Positions 44,148-52,394 of a DNA stretch of 64,000 bases are shown here, in pieces. The notes beneath the pieces were generated by a model. The model was not told where the DNA came from, did no database searches, and was given only the letters and a program-made list of their open reading frames with translations. The DNA comes from Methanomicrobiales archaeon HGW-Methanomicrobiales-1 (GTDB lineage: Archaea; Halobacteriota; Methanomicrobia; Methanomicrobiales; Methanospirillaceae). Location: positions 796,683-860,682 of the forward strand of contig PGYM01000001.1 of NCBI GenBank assembly GCA_002839675.1, read 5' to 3'. How positions within the stretch are numbered: position 1 is the stretch's first letter; each line of letters opens with the position of its first letter. The translations under genes and the position numbers were made by a program.

Positions 44148-45924
44148 CTCCCATCAGGTCATCTGTTGATTGCATCGCCGTCTCGAATATTGCCTGCTCT
44201 TTTACCGAAACATTTCCTCCATACCGGATCCGCTCGTAGATAGAGATAAACCGGGCAAAAGTCCCGCAATACGGCTTTCCCCGGCAGTTACGGGACATCT
44301 CCCGTGCAGTCAGCGTCTTATACCGTTTAATATGGAAGTCACGGGCAATTCGCACTATTAATTGTTCATAGACCTTCCTTGAAGCGGTACTCAATCCCTG
44401 GTCTTTCAAAAGCCGGGTATAATATTCGATCAGGGTCTCTTTTCCCGGGTCCCTTGTATCATCATCCGGGTTTTTATTTTCCGGCTCGTATAACGAAAAA
44501 TTGTTGTCCGTATCAGGGAGTCCTGAACGGGGAATCCCCGGCACCGGGATTTTTTTCCTTGTCATCCGGCGCAGGTAGAATACTGCAACTCCGAAGAAGA
44601 GGATGATAATTGCAATAATGGAAATAATAAGCCCGATGAGGCCGTAATCCGGCTCAAAACCCTGAATGAGCGAGACATCCACCATACGGGGTTCGCTTTC
44701 TGAAGGATTCACCGGGTACCCGTCCCCTGAGAATCCTGCAATCAGGGTATGTCTTCCGGCGGGAAGCTGGATTTGCCGGAAGAACTGTCCGTGCAGATCT
44801 GTTTTGGTAACAATGACATGGGTCTTATCCCACGAGATCTGGATTGTTGCAGATCTTACCGGGTGATTTGCCATTACTGTACCCGAACAGTTCACGTTAC
44901 CGTTCTGGTCGGGTTTACTTATCGTAAGATTGGTGACTGAATCAACCGGGATAACGGTGAGGGTCCGGTTCACCGAGCGGGATGTGGGGGATCGGGCATA
45001 CAGGGTATGGGTACCAGCATCGATTCGTTCAATGGGGAGTTTGACATTATAGTAGCCGAACATATCCGTTGCGATCGTTGATACGGGTTGATCATCGATA
45101 TAGAGAATGATGGGTTTGTTCTCCGCACGAAGGGTCGTGTTTCCCCGGAGTGTCAGGGAGATTCCCATGTACTCAATAATATCTAAGTATTCTCCCGATT
45201 CGGGTTTGACAAACAATGATACGCGATCTTCCCCGGGAATGAGCGATGTGTCAACAGGGAGAAACGACGTGGTTTTTGGCTGCTCAATATCCTGAACGAT
45301 CTGTGCGACCTGGCTCTGGCTCTCTTTGTTTTTGGTTGTATCGAGACCCAGTTTTGAACTGGCTGCAGCAATATTTTCTGTTGCATTGGTGTAGCGCTCC
45401 TTAAGGCCCCGCACTTTCTTGCGTAACTCATCTCCCCTTAACCTGACGGTCGAGAGCATATCCTGGTTGTTCTGGCTGTTGTACTGGATCTCCATCAGTT
45501 GCAGGGAATCTAATGAAGCTGACGTGTTTAACAGGGATTCCAGGATCTCTTTTTGCAGGGCTGTGTTCTCTTCAATTTTCTGGATCTCGCTCTCATTCAT
45601 ATCCAGCCGGACAATCAGGTTTTTTATCGATCCGCGGCTTTTTCCAAAGCGTTCAAGATCCCTGCGGGCCTGTTCAATATCATGGATCCGGAGATTTAAG
45701 GAAACCGGCCCGGTAAAATCGATGAAATCCTGTATCTCCGGTAGAATGTCGGTAGTGCTGTTCTGCGACTGTTGTTTCAATGCTTCCCTGTTCTCATGAA
45801 ACGAGGAAGGAAACGTGTCTTTTTCAAGGGAATAGATGAGGGGATTTGAAGTAGTAAGAAAGAACGCCAGGAGTATCGTGATAATAAGGACTGCGAGAAT
45901 TGCATAACGAACGTTTGTGTTCAT
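44134..45924 (-). CDS. DUF4129 membrane protein with exported coiled coil and Ig-like domains
   Basis: 596 residues: N-terminal helix (8-28), a helical and coiled-coil region (60-200), two or three beta-sandwich domains (about 225-430), and a transmembrane helix (LIGLIISIIAIIILFFGVAVF). The cytoplasmic C-terminal domain is of the DUF4129 type (YYTRLLKDQGLSTASRKVYE, and TAREMSRNC). The arrangement places a sensor-like exported part over a cytoplasmic domain next to MoxR. It overlaps the small first gene of the operon by 4 bases. Confidence 0.75.
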   Translation of the reverse strand: MNTNVRYAILAVLIITILLAFFLTTSNPLIYSLEKDTFPSSFHENREALKQQSQNSTTDILPEIQDFIDFTGPVSLNLRIHDIEQARRDLERFGKSRGSIKNLIVRLDMNESEIQKIEENTALQKEILESLLNTSASLDSLQLMEIQYNSQNNQDMLSTVRLRGDELRKKVRGLKERYTNATENIAAASSKLGLDTTKNKESQSQVAQIVQDIEQPKTTSFLPVDTSLIPGEDRVSLFVKPESGEYLDIIEYMGISLTLRGNTTLRAENKPIILYIDDQPVSTIATDMFGYYNVKLPIERIDAGTHTLYARSPTSRSVNRTLTVIPVDSVTNLTISKPDQNGNVNCSGTVMANHPVRSATIQISWDKTHVIVTKTDLHGQFFRQIQLPAGRHTLIAGFSGDGYPVNPSESEPRMVDVSLIQGFEPDYGLIGLIISIIAIIILFFGVAVFYLRRMTRKKIPVPGIPRSGLPDTDNNFSLYEPENKNPDDDTRDPGKETLIEYYTRLLKDQGLSTASRKVYEQLIVRIARDFHIKRYKTLTAREMSRNCRGKPYCGTFARFISIYERIRYGGNVSVKEQAIFETAMQSTDDLMGGEKH

Positions 45925-46181
45925 TTGTGTAATATCTCCAGGACTTTTAATGCTACAATCCCGCCGAACAGGAGAATTCCTGCTGCAACGACATATTTGA
46001 GATATCTCATGTAAGGAGGAAGAGAAAATCGTGTGTCCATCAGTTCAACAATGACGAGAAGTCCGATTAACCAGAGGACAAAAAAGATTTCCATGTCAAT
46101 GCGTTGGGCAAGGAGCATGAAAATGCAGATAATCAGGAGCCAGATTGCTATGATGACGACAGCGAGAACCTTCTTTTTCAT
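45921..46181 (-). CDS. Small membrane protein, first gene of the MoxR operon
   Basis: 86 residues with three predicted helices (4-24, 32-48, 63-82) and a short polar loop (MDTRFSLPPYMRY). Its ATG overlaps nothing upstream, and its end overlaps the DUF4129 start (ATGA). Confidence 0.7.
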   Translation of the reverse strand: MKKKVLAVVIIAIWLLIICIFMLLAQRIDMEIFFVLWLIGLLVIVELMDTRFSLPPYMRYLKYVVAAGILLFGGIVALKVLEILHK

Positions 46182-46222
46182 CGTTCAGGTTAAGTGTTAG
46201 GAATCCCGGCTATAGGTAATTT

Positions 46223-46235
46223 TCTTTTTTATATG
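46223..46235 (-). promoter_or_regulatory. TATA-like box of the MoxR operon
   Basis: CATATAAAAAAG on the minus strand, about 45 bases before the ATG at 46181. Confidence 0.5.
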
Positions 46236-46324
46236 CCGGATTTGATATACCCTCTCTCTTAATAATTGTTTTATTCCCCGTATCTCAATGTCGATAAGAA
46301 ATAATTATGAAAAGGAAGGGAGTT

Positions 46325-46504
46325 GCCCGGGAATCACCGGTCATCAGGCATGAAACTGCATACTCCCCAAAGAATATTTTTGCAATGAATCTGCCGGTGT
46401 CCAGTCCGGGAAATGCCCGGCAATCACCGGTCATCAGGCATGAAACTGCATACTCCCCCGGGATATTTTTGGAATGAATCTGCCGGTGTTTCGTCCGGGA
46501 AAAT
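46325..46504. repeat. Tandem duplication of a 90-bp intergenic unit
   Basis: Copy one runs 46325-46414 and copy two 46415-46504, both opening GCCCGG and then AATCACCGGTCATCAGGCAT. They differ at a handful of bases, mainly in the middle (CCCAAAGA versus CCCCGGGA). The rest of the 519-base gap between the MoxR operon and the next gene holds only promoter-like AT-rich DNA. A 68-residue frame on the minus strand across copy two has no supporting evidence. Confidence 0.85.
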
Positions 46505-46700
46505 GAAATTTGATCGATTCGGGTAATGAGGGTCCCGTTTAATATTCTTGTATTCGAGTGAATAATTCCCGCACGTTTTCCATGGTTCTCCCCAATATAC
46601 GAAGAAAAGTGCTGGGTGTTTCATACCCACTTAAAAAACCATGATTTTTTTAGAGAAACTTTTTACATATTAAGGCAATAATAAAGAACGGTAGATATCT

Positions 46701-47213
46701 ATGACAAAATATCCTCTCGCCGGCATGGGAATCCTTATTCTCGTGCTGGTAATAATCGTGTGCCCGGTTCAGGCCTTCTCGGCAAAAAACCTTGATATTT
46801 CCATCCAGGATAATACCAATGCAATAATCACTTTCAGCTATGATCTCTCGTGGTATGAGAGCATCGCGGTCTTTTCCCGGATAGCAGATCCCGGCACAGA
46901 GCTGGCAAAAGCGCTCCGGACCCAGTTTAAAAAAAATGTGGAGGTAACCTCTGTTACGGGAAATTCTGCCCAGTTCCAGGTGGAAAATTTTGCCTCCCGT
47001 GCGGTTAACGATGGGGCCGTTTCTTTGAATACGCCGTCGCTCTCCTTTAAAAATGCGGATAAAGTATTGAAGAAATACTGGTTTGCCTCATTCATCAGTC
47101 CGGATTTCTCACCAGAGATCACCCGGGTCAGTTTCCCCGACGGGTACTCTGAAGAGTTTTATAACCGGGATCTTATTCCTTCCGTTCACCATACTCTGGT
47201 CATGCCCGCCTGA
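46701..47213 (+). CDS. Exported hypothetical protein
   Basis: 170 residues with a clear signal peptide (LAGMGILILVLVIIVCPVQAFSA). The mature part is about 145 residues, beta-rich and without cysteines. No family recognised. TTTTACATATT about 40 bases upstream is a possible TATA box. Confidence 0.65.
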   Translation: MTKYPLAGMGILILVLVIIVCPVQAFSAKNLDISIQDNTNAIITFSYDLSWYESIAVFSRIADPGTELAKALRTQFKKNVEVTSVTGNSAQFQVENFASRAVNDGAVSLNTPSLSFKNADKVLKKYWFASFISPDFSPEITRVSFPDGYSEEFYNRDLIPSVHHTLVMPA

Positions 47214-47521
47214 GTAACCCATTTTCCCTTTTTATCCGGCTCTGTTGAAACCCTTCCTGATTTTTGCTCTATATTGCAATGATCGAAGTAAGAAAACGTT
47301 TATTGGGATTTCAACTGAGGGTTTCTTCAGAGAGCCTTTTCTCCATTAACTCCCGGTTATCGCTCCTTTTTTTAAAACATAAACAGCTCCTGCGGCAGAG
47401 AATTTCTCCGGCGTTCTCCCGAACTTAAAAGTGAATACTGCTGCTATCGATCAATCCTAGGGTGATGGGTAAATGATACAAAACCAAAACGGATGAATAT
47501 TATGACATCTGATAATATTTT
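47214..47521. other. Intergenic region, nothing seen
   Basis: About 300 bases with T-rich stretches after the preceding stop and an AT-rich end before the DUF2927 gene. No gene or structured RNA recognised. Confidence 0.4.
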
Positions 47522-49441
47522 ATGGAAAAAATTCAGATTCAGTTTAAAGAATCTGATTATAAGATCTATTATGATTATTGTTTGAGATATTACCAGATTC
47601 ATGATGCCATGAGGATACAATCCCTGCATGCATTCCTCGATCTTTTTGAAAAAGGTATTATTCCGCTCGAAGAGCAGGACATTAACAAGGTCCGGCAACT
47701 CCTCTTACTAAAATGCAATGACTTAAAAAAAGAGGATAACGGCACCCGGGAGAAGGGAGATACAACCATGCTCCTCCAGCTGCGGGTATGTTCGGATCTT
47801 CTTTTGTTTATCGAAGACCTGGAAAAAATTTACCGTCTCATCCAGAAACAGGGGATTTCTGCAAATTACTTAATGATTCTCGGCACTTTTTCCCGGGTAA
47901 TTGAAGAGAACCGTTCCTCACATCCCGTTAGCAGGTACGAGCTGAAGAGCGAAGTTATCGAAACCCTGGCACAACCCCTTGCCGGGATAATCCAGATGAG
48001 GCTGGGGACCGACCGTAACTGGCGTTCGGTTCTTCGTGAATTAACTTTTATTGCAGCCCGGTTCAACCAGCTCTACCCGGAACCAAAATTTGACCTGGAC
48101 ATCCTCCAGCTCGTTGGACCCGCAGTTGTATCTCATTTTAACAAGGATGTGGACTTCCGCGAGATTCGTTCGGTACTGCCGTCCTATTATGAGGACAGCG
48201 AACTCGAGGAGTTCGAAGCGCTCCTGAACCAGACGCCGGATATATTGAAAAACGATCAAACTAAGGAAATAAACTGGGACGCAATTTTTGAGCCGCTGAA
48301 AGTTATTGCCGATGCGGTTGCCGTCCAGCGAGATCATTGGGCTGAGCGCAATGCGAAACTTTCCGACCAGTATTCGCTGGTATTGCCCGTGGGAACCACA
48401 TCATCCAATAACGGGATATATCCTGCCGGTGTCCCGTCTCCATCATATCCCGATGAACCCCGGGCGAACCGGTTCAAAATATTTGATATCGGTGTAAGTC
48501 CGGAATTTTCCCATCAGGCAGAGTCTCCGGTTACCGTTTCTACGGTGTCTGACACACCCCTGAAAAAACCCGAAATAGTGCAATTTGCACCGGTTTTTAT
48601 CGGAGTCGCAATAATCATCTTATTTATTTTCGGAACCATGTTTGTTTCCGGTGACTGGGATCTTTTTGGTGCAGGAAATACCACCAACTCGACTACGGTG
48701 ATCGATAAAAACATTACAACTGCAAAACCCGCTGCTACAACTGCACCAAAAGCTACGACCGTAAAACCTGCTGCTACCGCTGTACCCAAAGCCACTACTG
48801 CAAAACCCACTGCTACCGCTGTACCCAAAGCTACGACCGCAAAACCCACTGCCACCCCTACCCCAAAAAGCTATAGCTCAGCGGATATCGGGAACCATCT
48901 TATGGAAATTGCCTTTGGTCCTGACAATAGTAAAATTCAAAAACCCACAAAAGACCGGGTAGCAATCTCCATTTCAGGAACCTATAATGAAGATGATATT
49001 GTTCTTGTGAATAATCTAATCAGCCAGTTTAATACGTATTCTTCCACCACAAAATTATCAGAAAATATTGATTTGTCAGGTGCTTCGGACATCTGGCTTA
49101 ATTTTTTACCGGGAAATGCGTTAACCCAGATAAAGGATGAAGAGATAACATATTCTTATAAAAATATGCAGACCGGAGATTATTATTTCCTTCGCACGGA
49201 CGATAAAACCTATGTGAACTCCGATTTAAAAGGAGCTGAACGATCGCGATGGATTTTACGTGCGGTTTTAAATAACCTGGGATTTTACGGGGAAACGGCA
49301 AAATATCCTGGCAGTTTGTTTTATACCGGTACCGTCACTGCCACACAACTTGATGATATCGATCTCAAAGCATTACAGTTAATGTACGGCAAAAAAGTAA
49401 CCAATGGCATGACAAAAAGTACGGTGAAAACCCTTTTTTAA
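47522..49441 (+). CDS. Membrane protein with large cytoplasmic domain, Thr/Lys/Pro/Ala linker and exported DUF2927-like domain
   Basis: 639 residues. The first 350 are soluble and helical with no known family, and a single helix follows near 358-378 (FAPVFIGVAIIILFIFGTMFV). Next is a low-complexity linker of about 55 residues built from 14-residue repeats (KPTATAVPKATTAK). A C-terminal domain of about 190 residues resembles DUF2927, putatively protease-like; no HExxH is seen in it. The linker resembles wall-spanning spacers. The ATG at 47522 begins MEKIQIQFKE. Confidence 0.7.
   Translation: MEKIQIQFKESDYKIYYDYCLRYYQIHDAMRIQSLHAFLDLFEKGIIPLEEQDINKVRQLLLLKCNDLKKEDNGTREKGDTTMLLQLRVCSDLLLFIEDLEKIYRLIQKQGISANYLMILGTFSRVIEENRSSHPVSRYELKSEVIETLAQPLAGIIQMRLGTDRNWRSVLRELTFIAARFNQLYPEPKFDLDILQLVGPAVVSHFNKDVDFREIRSVLPSYYEDSELEEFEALLNQTPDILKNDQTKEINWDAIFEPLKVIADAVAVQRDHWAERNAKLSDQYSLVLPVGTTSSNNGIYPAGVPSPSYPDEPRANRFKIFDIGVSPEFSHQAESPVTVSTVSDTPLKKPEIVQFAPVFIGVAIIILFIFGTMFVSGDWDLFGAGNTTNSTTVIDKNITTAKPAATTAPKATTVKPAATAVPKATTAKPTATAVPKATTAKPTATPTPKSYSSADIGNHLMEIAFGPDNSKIQKPTKDRVAISISGTYNEDDIVLVNNLISQFNTYSSTTKLSENIDLSGASDIWLNFLPGNALTQIKDEEITYSYKNMQTGDYYFLRTDDKTYVNSDLKGAERSRWILRAVLNNLGFYGETAKYPGSLFYTGTVTATQLDDIDLKALQLMYGKKVTNGMTKSTVKTLF
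48715..48860 (+). repeat. In-frame 42-bp repeats encoding the Thr/Pro/Ala/Lys linker
   Basis: About three and a half copies of a 42-base unit inside the DUF2927-like gene, each coding a 14-residue unit such as KPTATAVPKATTAK. Such in-frame repeats readily change copy number and hence linker length. Confidence 0.7.
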
Positions 49442-49510
49442 AAAGATATTTTTTCCTGATGATTACTATTGATCGGGAGCTACAGGGAACCCGATATTTC
49501 CTGCCATAAT

Positions 49511-50209
49511 TCACCGTTTGCTGATTTTAGTCTGCCAACGCCAGGCCAGACCGGCTGAAAGGGCAATAACTATGCCGCCGATAATTAATTCTCCGGGTTT
49601 GCTCCAACCGATCTCCGAGAGGGAATGTTGTGTGATTCCCCATCCAATGATTATGCCTGAAAGGATACAGAGCAGGAGTGCACATACGGTTGCGGCCAGG
49701 GAAAAAACCGGGCGGTTTTGATTGACTATTCCGGTTATATCCTGCCGGTAAAAAAAGAGCAGGACGCCAGACCCAAGTATGACGGCCAGGACCAGTTCAA
49801 AGGGATTTTTGAGTTCCTGGGACAGCATGAAAAAAAAGTAATCGCTGTTTCCCACTCCTTTAAAATTTCCGAGAAGCGGGTAATACCAGTTCGGGGGTTG
49901 CAGCCACATCTGGTCAAGGATCTGGTGCGAGAGAATCCCCACGCCAACTCCCATGACCCCGGGATCTTTTTTGAGTTTCCAGATCACAAGACCGCATGCC
50001 AGGACAAGCATGGCGACAAGAAGGGTATGGGAGTAAATGCGGCCGTACCCGATTGTTGTGGGAAAAAGAAGATAGCCTATCGGTTTATCGATCAGGTCCG
50101 GAAGAACTGCACCAACCGTACAGGGAATAAGCCATCGTCGGTCATCCAGGAGATCGCTGATAAGAAACCCGAGAATGAGACCGGTGAGGAGGTGGAAGAA
50201 AAAATACAT
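49511..50209 (-). CDS. DUF457 (YdjM-type) membrane-bound metal-dependent hydrolase family protein
   Basis: 232 residues with about five helices. Conserved family features are FFHLLTGLILGFL at the start, PDLIDKPIGYLLF and YSHTLLVAMLVL, with a later HQILDQMW; the histidines and aspartates are the presumed metal ligands. The family is poorly characterised. A 20-bp triple repeat lies just upstream of the start. Confidence 0.8.
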   Translation of the reverse strand: MYFFFHLLTGLILGFLISDLLDDRRWLIPCTVGAVLPDLIDKPIGYLLFPTTIGYGRIYSHTLLVAMLVLACGLVIWKLKKDPGVMGVGVGILSHQILDQMWLQPPNWYYPLLGNFKGVGNSDYFFFMLSQELKNPFELVLAVILGSGVLLFFYRQDITGIVNQNRPVFSLAATVCALLLCILSGIIIGWGITQHSLSEIGWSKPGELIIGGIVIALSAGLAWRWQTKISKR

Positions 50210-50747
50210 GGAGGTATTTGATATATTACCGTTCTTCGATTAAAAGATCAGTATCTCTATCGAAAGATTAGTATCTCCATCGCAAGATCAGTATCTCTAT
50301 CGGTAATGCGATTTACCTGAAATGAAAAAAGATCTCATAAAAATTTTAACTATTGGGACCAGGAGATTTTTCTGGAACCGATTTCTGAAACAGGATCCAT
50401 CATCACTATTGATCGCCGAGGTTTACCCGTTGATAAGAATTGAGTATTTGGTGTAACCTTAAAAAAAAATCAAAAGTTTTCCTTTTACGGTGCGTAATTA
50501 AATTTTTCTCTTTTATAGGTCAAGGATAATCGATCCAAAGATTTTGTTACCGGGTAAGAGAAGCATCAATGACAGGAAAATTACCGGGCAGAGATATCAT
50601 CAGTTAATCCCTGGTGATTGCCTATGCCTCTCATATAAAAACGTTATTTTCAAAAATACAAATGAAAAACATTATCATATAGACATTATTATAATAAAAT
50701 ATAAACAATAATTTTCACGGACTTAACAGGATGCGAAGGTATTCATC
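50210..50747. other. Intergenic region with two promoters and a repeat block
   Basis: 538 bases between divergent genes. Apart from the 3 x 20-bp repeat it is AT-rich and shows no gene. AAAATATAAAC near 50696-50706 suits a TATA box for the hexapeptide protein. Confidence 0.5.
50241..50300. repeat. Three tandem 20-bp repeats
   Basis: AAAGATCAGTATCTCTATCG, then two further units differing at two or fewer positions each (50261-50280, 50281-50300). The block begins 31 bases before the DUF457 start codon, where the promoter of that gene should lie. Three iterated sites at such a place could bind a regulator. Confidence 0.85.
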
Positions 50748-51311
50748 ATGATTCCCGATAACTGTCTGAACAATCAACTGTCATTCCGGATGGTCAAATC
50801 CTCCCTGATTGGCCTTCCCTCGCCATCTGCCATCAGGTCTGATAAATTTCCCGGTGTACGGATTGGATCGGATCCGATTATAGGAAACCACTGCATCATT
50901 TACGGCAATGTATTTATCGGGGATGAGTTCAGGTGCGGCGATAATGTACTCATTCGCGACAACACCTCGCTGGGAGACGGTGTTTCGATCGGCAACTGGT
51001 CTTTTATCGATAACGATGTTGTGGTAGCCGACCGCGTTACCATTGGCGATGAAGTCTGGGTACCCCGATCAACCTGGATTGGCAGTCATGTGGTTATCGG
51101 CCCCGGTGTCCGGTTCCTGTCCGAGTCCTTCGATGCAGGTGCAATTTCGTCGAGACCTCCGGGGATCATTCTTGAAGAGGGTTGTATCATCGGGAAAAAT
51201 GCGGTTATCAGCCCGGGGGTTTGTGTCGGGGCCGGTGCCCGGGTGGCAGATGAAGCGGTAGTTACTGAGGATGTGCCACCGGTTATCATTCTTAATCATG
51301 ATAACTCCTGA
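50748..51311 (+). CDS. Left-handed beta-helix hexapeptide acyltransferase-like protein
   Basis: 187 residues with at least seven hexapeptide turns (for example VRIGSDPIIGNHCIIYGNVF and VLIRDNTSLGDGVSIGNWSF) and a second set after a loop. This is the trimeric fold of sugar O- or N-acetyltransferases and gamma-carbonic anhydrases. The carbonic anhydrase histidine triad is not apparent, so an acetyltransferase of sugar biosynthesis is favoured. It is single and not linked to the polysaccharide genes 4 kb further on. Confidence 0.75.
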   Translation: MIPDNCLNNQLSFRMVKSSLIGLPSPSAIRSDKFPGVRIGSDPIIGNHCIIYGNVFIGDEFRCGDNVLIRDNTSLGDGVSIGNWSFIDNDVVVADRVTIGDEVWVPRSTWIGSHVVIGPGVRFLSESFDAGAISSRPPGIILEEGCIIGKNAVISPGVCVGAGARVADEAVVTEDVPPVIILNHDNS

Positions 51312-51345
51312 AAACTCGAGGGGTTTTTTTCCTAATAATCCCGGG
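51312..51345 (+). terminator. Oligo-T terminator
   Basis: GGGG followed by seven T shortly after the hexapeptide gene's stop. Confidence 0.45.
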
Positions 51346-51393
51346 ATATCTTTTTTATAAAGAAATCTAAAAAAAATATTCCAGAACAGGTAA

Positions 51394-51828
51394 TTATCCG
51401 GTAAATGGATTGATTACGGTTATCCACGGAAGCTTGGTAAAATGAGAATCTTCTGTATAGATTGTATCTATATTATGCTGTTTCATGGTTGCGGCTAGCA
51501 AGGCATCCCAAAAATGGAGGGAGTGCTTACTCCGGATATCAACAGCATCCATAATCGTCCCGGAATCATAGCCGATTACCGTCCAGCTATCGAACGAGAC
51601 AATATCCCGGATAAACCGTGTAACAACCGTATCCGGTACCGGGTGTTTCACTTTTTCCATCATAACAACGGAAAACTCAGCAAGGTTTTGTACTGAAACA
51701 CAGAGAGCGATCTCGGAGCGCCAGCACCGGGAAAGAAGTTCTGCTGCCACTGCCCTTTTCTCCGGCTCTCCCGCGTCAAGGGCATAGCAGAGGATATTCG
51801 TATCAATAAGAGCCGGTAGTGCGATCAT
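51394..51828 (-). CDS. vapC: VapC-type PIN-domain toxin
   Basis: 144 residues. The PIN nuclease acids are in place: PALIDTNILCYA, QNLAEFSVVM, HFWDALLAA and IYTEDSHF. It presumably cleaves RNA such as tRNA, as VapC toxins do. The ATG at 51828 (MIALPALID) is chosen; an in-frame extension to 52032 overlaps the antitoxin and lacks domain character. It overlaps the antitoxin gene by 26 bases. Confidence 0.85.
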   Translation of the reverse strand: MIALPALIDTNILCYALDAGEPEKRAVAAELLSRCWRSEIALCVSVQNLAEFSVVMMEKVKHPVPDTVVTRFIRDIVSFDSWTVIGYDSGTIMDAVDIRSKHSLHFWDALLAATMKQHNIDTIYTEDSHFTKLPWITVINPFTG

Positions 51829-52057
51829 AGAGATCCTTTCGTTCCATTGAAAGTCTCTTGCCGAGACGATGTCCGGTCTCGAGAAGAGCAAGTGCGTCAC
51901 GTGCGATCTCTTCCTGGGATTGCTTCTGTACCCAGTGTTCCAGCGCTTCGGTTGTTGCCTTGCCCAGAGACCCTTTCCGCTCGCCCAGTTTCTTTTTTGC
52001 CGCCTCCCGGAAGCGCCTCTCCGTATCATCATCGACTGTTATGGTAATGGTGCCCAT
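51803..52057 (-). CDS. vapB: Ribbon-helix-helix antitoxin of the VapBC pair
   Basis: 84 residues. The start MGTITITVDDDTERRFREA is a typical RHH beta-strand and helix, and the C-terminal part (LETGHRLGKRL...) should wrap the toxin. ATG 52057 is preferred; another ATG lies two codons upstream. ATGTA-CATT-TACAT at 52056-52069 forms an inverted repeat across the start, a possible operator for autoregulation, with an AT-rich TATA-like stretch (ATATATTTAAATAA) just upstream. Confidence 0.82.
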   Translation of the reverse strand: MGTITITVDDDTERRFREAAKKKLGERKGSLGKATTEALEHWVQKQSQEEIARDALALLETGHRLGKRLSMERKDLYDRTTGSY

Positions 52058-52063
52058 GTACAT

Positions 52064-52394
52064 TTACATATGTTTTTGATTTATTTAAATATATTGGAAA
52101 TGTAAATAAATAAAATCTCAAGTAAGGTTTTGCATATGCGGAGATGAGAGGATGCTACCAGATACCTGTTGTAAATGAATTGAATCCGCAGAACTGTTGG
52201 TCTCTGTCGGACTGAAGTAATGCTATTTGATGTGTTTTGTGAAATAAACTGAATTCTGTGATTTTTTTGCATGGATGAAATGAAGACCGGTTTTTTCCCT
52301 TGATATCTGAATTGCATGCCAGAGATGCAAGCCCAGTCCGGGAAAAGAGTGTGATCATAAAGTGCCGGCGATATCTCCGAAAAAAAAAGTTTTA
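52064..52394. other. AT-rich intergenic region upstream of vapBC
   Basis: About 330 bases. The left end holds the vapBC promoter. The rest shows no gene; short minus-strand frames here are not credible. Confidence 0.4.

Noticed and set aside
46325-46504. CRISPR array
   Set aside because: Only two contiguous 90-bp copies without spacers and no cas genes. The 20-bp repeats at 50241 and 54-bp repeats at 52503 are likewise contiguous.
46424-46630. 68-codon frame covering the second 90-bp repeat
   Set aside because: No ribosome binding site, the other repeat copy is not open in the same way, and it has no known family.
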